From Sipunculus nudus (lineage: Eukaryota; Annelida; Sipuncula; Golfingiida; Sipunculidae): a stretch of DNA of 64,000 nt. Location of the stretch: positions 68,863,453 through 68,927,452 of the forward strand of contig CM049311.1 of assembly GCA_026874595.1 (NCBI GenBank). The letters are read 5' to 3'. Both the position numbers and the translations under genes were made by a program. The number at the start of each line of letters is the position of its first letter. Position 1 is the first letter of the stretch. Under the pieces are notes generated by a model. The model made no database searches. It was not told where the DNA came from and saw only the letters and a program-made list of their open reading frames with translations. Below, in pieces: positions 63,611-64,000 of this stretch.

Positions 63611-64000
63611 ATATAATATAATATTATTTAAATATTATATCATAGGCCTATTATATTATTGTTTGATTGTTTATTTTAAATATGACATGTTTTTTTTGTT
63701 TTTGTTTTTGCTTGGGATTTTAATTAAGAAAATTTACATGTGCACTTTGTCAAGAGTCATGTTTTATCAATATAAACAAGAAATAACAGACAGTGCCGAG
63801 TAAATTTCCGCAGATGTGTAAAATGTAACCATTCCTCAAACACCTCAGATATCTTTCTTTTACACCTTTTGTTCAAATATTTGGTTCACTAAATAAAAAA
63901 TTGATCGATACTATATATTTCTGTTATTATAAATCGCGGTGAGATCAGGCCTATTTCAGATCCAATATAAAATTAATTAATTTCCACAAGCAAGACGTCA

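Overview
The window looks like animal nuclear DNA, AT-rich and gene-poor, dominated by non-coding repeats and short microsatellites. The few supportable coding pieces are split exons with GT-AG borders. The repeats point to a marine invertebrate, most likely a mollusc and perhaps a bivalve. The main clue is elements built like the bivalve pearl/CvA family (non-autonomous Helitron/Helentron relatives): a core of ~160-bp tandem units, an ACGG-type microsatellite, and a terminal hairpin. This placement is inferred from repeat architecture recalled from memory, not from a search.

Layout. 1-0.3 kb holds one candidate internal exon (+). 0.4-0.74 kb is a MITE. 1.38-2.7 kb is a minisatellite of ~31-bp monomers with a 94-bp higher-order repeat. 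3-10 kb is mostly featureless, with a 305-bp tandem duplication at 4.6-5.2 kb. 10.23-11.85 kb is a complete but dead Tc1-like transposon. 12-29 kb is a gene desert with (TA)n tracts, old dispersed repeats, a second MITE copy and a small fold-back element. 28-32.4 kb holds repeat elements with GACG-type tracts, including nested pearl-like elements. 32.6-52.6 kb is the largest structure: an old tandem segmental duplication with three recognisable units of ~4.5-6 kb plus a partial one, interrupted by a second pearl-like element (42.0-43.6 kb) and by a ~3.7-kb block bounded by inverted repeats (45.4-49.1 kb). 53.3-53.9 kb is the decayed 3' end of a LINE reverse transcriptase, and 54.2-54.55 kb is a third MITE copy.

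The gene-bearing part is 54.7-62.1 kb on the minus strand. Gene A (62029-58446) can be assembled into three exons joining in frame to a 118-residue protein, with a promoter region carrying perfect E2F-type and CRE-type palindromes and a poly(A) signal. Gene B (56901 to about 54827, possibly 54709) has a 904-bp exon and a compatible first exon, giving an acidic, proline-rich protein of about 378-400 residues. I recognise neither family. A small plus-strand ORF (57990-58175) lies between them.

I saw no rRNA, tRNA, CRISPR, bacterial operon or viral gene. No new enzymatic or defence system is visible. The items most worth checking are the two unnamed genes, the old tandem duplication, and the nested elements.
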